This document shows, piece by piece, positions 63,524-64,000 of a stretch of 64,000 nucleotides of DNA. Each line of letters starts with the position of its first letter. The stretch's first letter is position 1. Source of the stretch: Zygnema cylindricum (Eukaryota > Streptophyta > Zygnematophyceae > Zygnematales > Zygnemataceae); NCBI GenBank assembly GCA_037447655.1, contig JBBHKE010003585.1:1-64000 (forward strand), given 5' to 3'. The translations under genes were made by a program, and so were the position numbers. A model generated the notes under the pieces. That model made no database searches. It was not told the DNA's origin and saw only the letters and a list, made by a program, of their open reading frames with translations.

Positions 63524-64000
63524 GGCATCTTCAGCGGAGATGAGAAAAGGAGAATTCTCAAAAATAGCTCTGTCAAAGGAATGTCATGAATAGCCCGTTA
63601 GAATTATCATTTAAAAATTTGAGCAATAGTTATCCCAACTCTTTACAAGCTCTCAGAAAGAGACATTGCACTGGAAGAAAATGAAAAAAAAAACAAATAC
63701 TGCCATAAACGCAATTAAATACATGTGCAAAATCTTTTCACCTGATTGTCTTAAGAAAACGGGTAAACTCGGAGCAGTAGAGAAATATCGCTCGCTCAGT
63801 CAGAGCAATGTACTCCTCATTGTTCCTGTTCACGTATTATTTCAATGGTAAGAACAAGTTAACTAAGTTCAGCATTAAAGTTTTAGCATTCTAACTTCAT
63901 CAAACTCTTTGCGGAATGGTTCAATACAACAAGAGATCTGATTTGAGAACCAATCCCATTTCCCTCATCCTCTCCCTCTCCCTCTCCCTCTCCCTCTCCC
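63524..64000. other. Upstream flank of the GOLD gene, right end of the window
   Basis: No exon could be confirmed here. The plus-strand frame at 63666-63851 has no recognisable domain. The window ends in a CCCTCT hexanucleotide array (63965-64000). Confidence 0.5.

Noticed and set aside
1-64000. CRISPR arrays, bacterial operons, ribosomal or transfer RNA genes
   Set aside because: None was seen. The tandem repeats lack unique regular spacers, genes have introns, and I recognised no rRNA or tRNA sequence by eye, though a tRNA scan was not possible.

Overview
The window is a stretch of nuclear DNA from a streptophyte (green plant lineage). It is AT-rich and its genes are cut into many short exons with GT-AG introns. 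Five intron-containing genes could be rebuilt exon by exon, and four of them recall land-plant families: a nodulation-type sulfotransferase, a plant tetraspanin with the GCC[K/R]P signature, QCR7 of respiratory complex III, and an alpha/beta hydrolase with a C-terminal ubiquitin-interacting-like helix. The fifth has a GOLD domain. Divergence from flowering-plant sequences, long introns full of transposons and a plant-type LINE reverse transcriptase suggest a charophyte alga or an early-diverging land plant. The species cannot be fixed from sequence alone.

Layout: 1-2475 is a pile of TA-flanked inverted-repeat elements (MITEs), some nested. 4054-9318 (+) is the sulfotransferase, 6 exons. 9319-17835 is intergenic and holds two decayed LINE fragments (10885-11975 and 13240-15335, both minus) and a 555-bp MITE. 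17836-25665 (+) is the tetraspanin, 11 exons. 27288-32778 (-) is QCR7, 4 exons. 34877-56679 (+) is the hydrolase, 14 exons over 21.8 kb; its introns hold several MITEs, a roughly 3-kb duplication carrying copies of exons 9 and 10, and long microsatellites. 58493-63523 (-) is a small GOLD-domain gene, 7 exons, whose 5' end is uncertain.

The five genes show no functional link to each other; this is ordinary eukaryotic gene order. In every model except the GOLD gene the exon phases fit and the summed length is a multiple of three, which supports the models strongly.

The most striking feature is a recurrent pattern of short-range tandem duplication at exon edges. In all five genes, pieces spanning a splice acceptor, a splice donor or the stop codon are repeated nearby in the adjoining intron or 3' UTR, from 2 to about 5 copies, with the extra splice sites often mutated. 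A few such duplications are fixed in frame inside coding exons. I am not aware of this being described as a general property of a genome.
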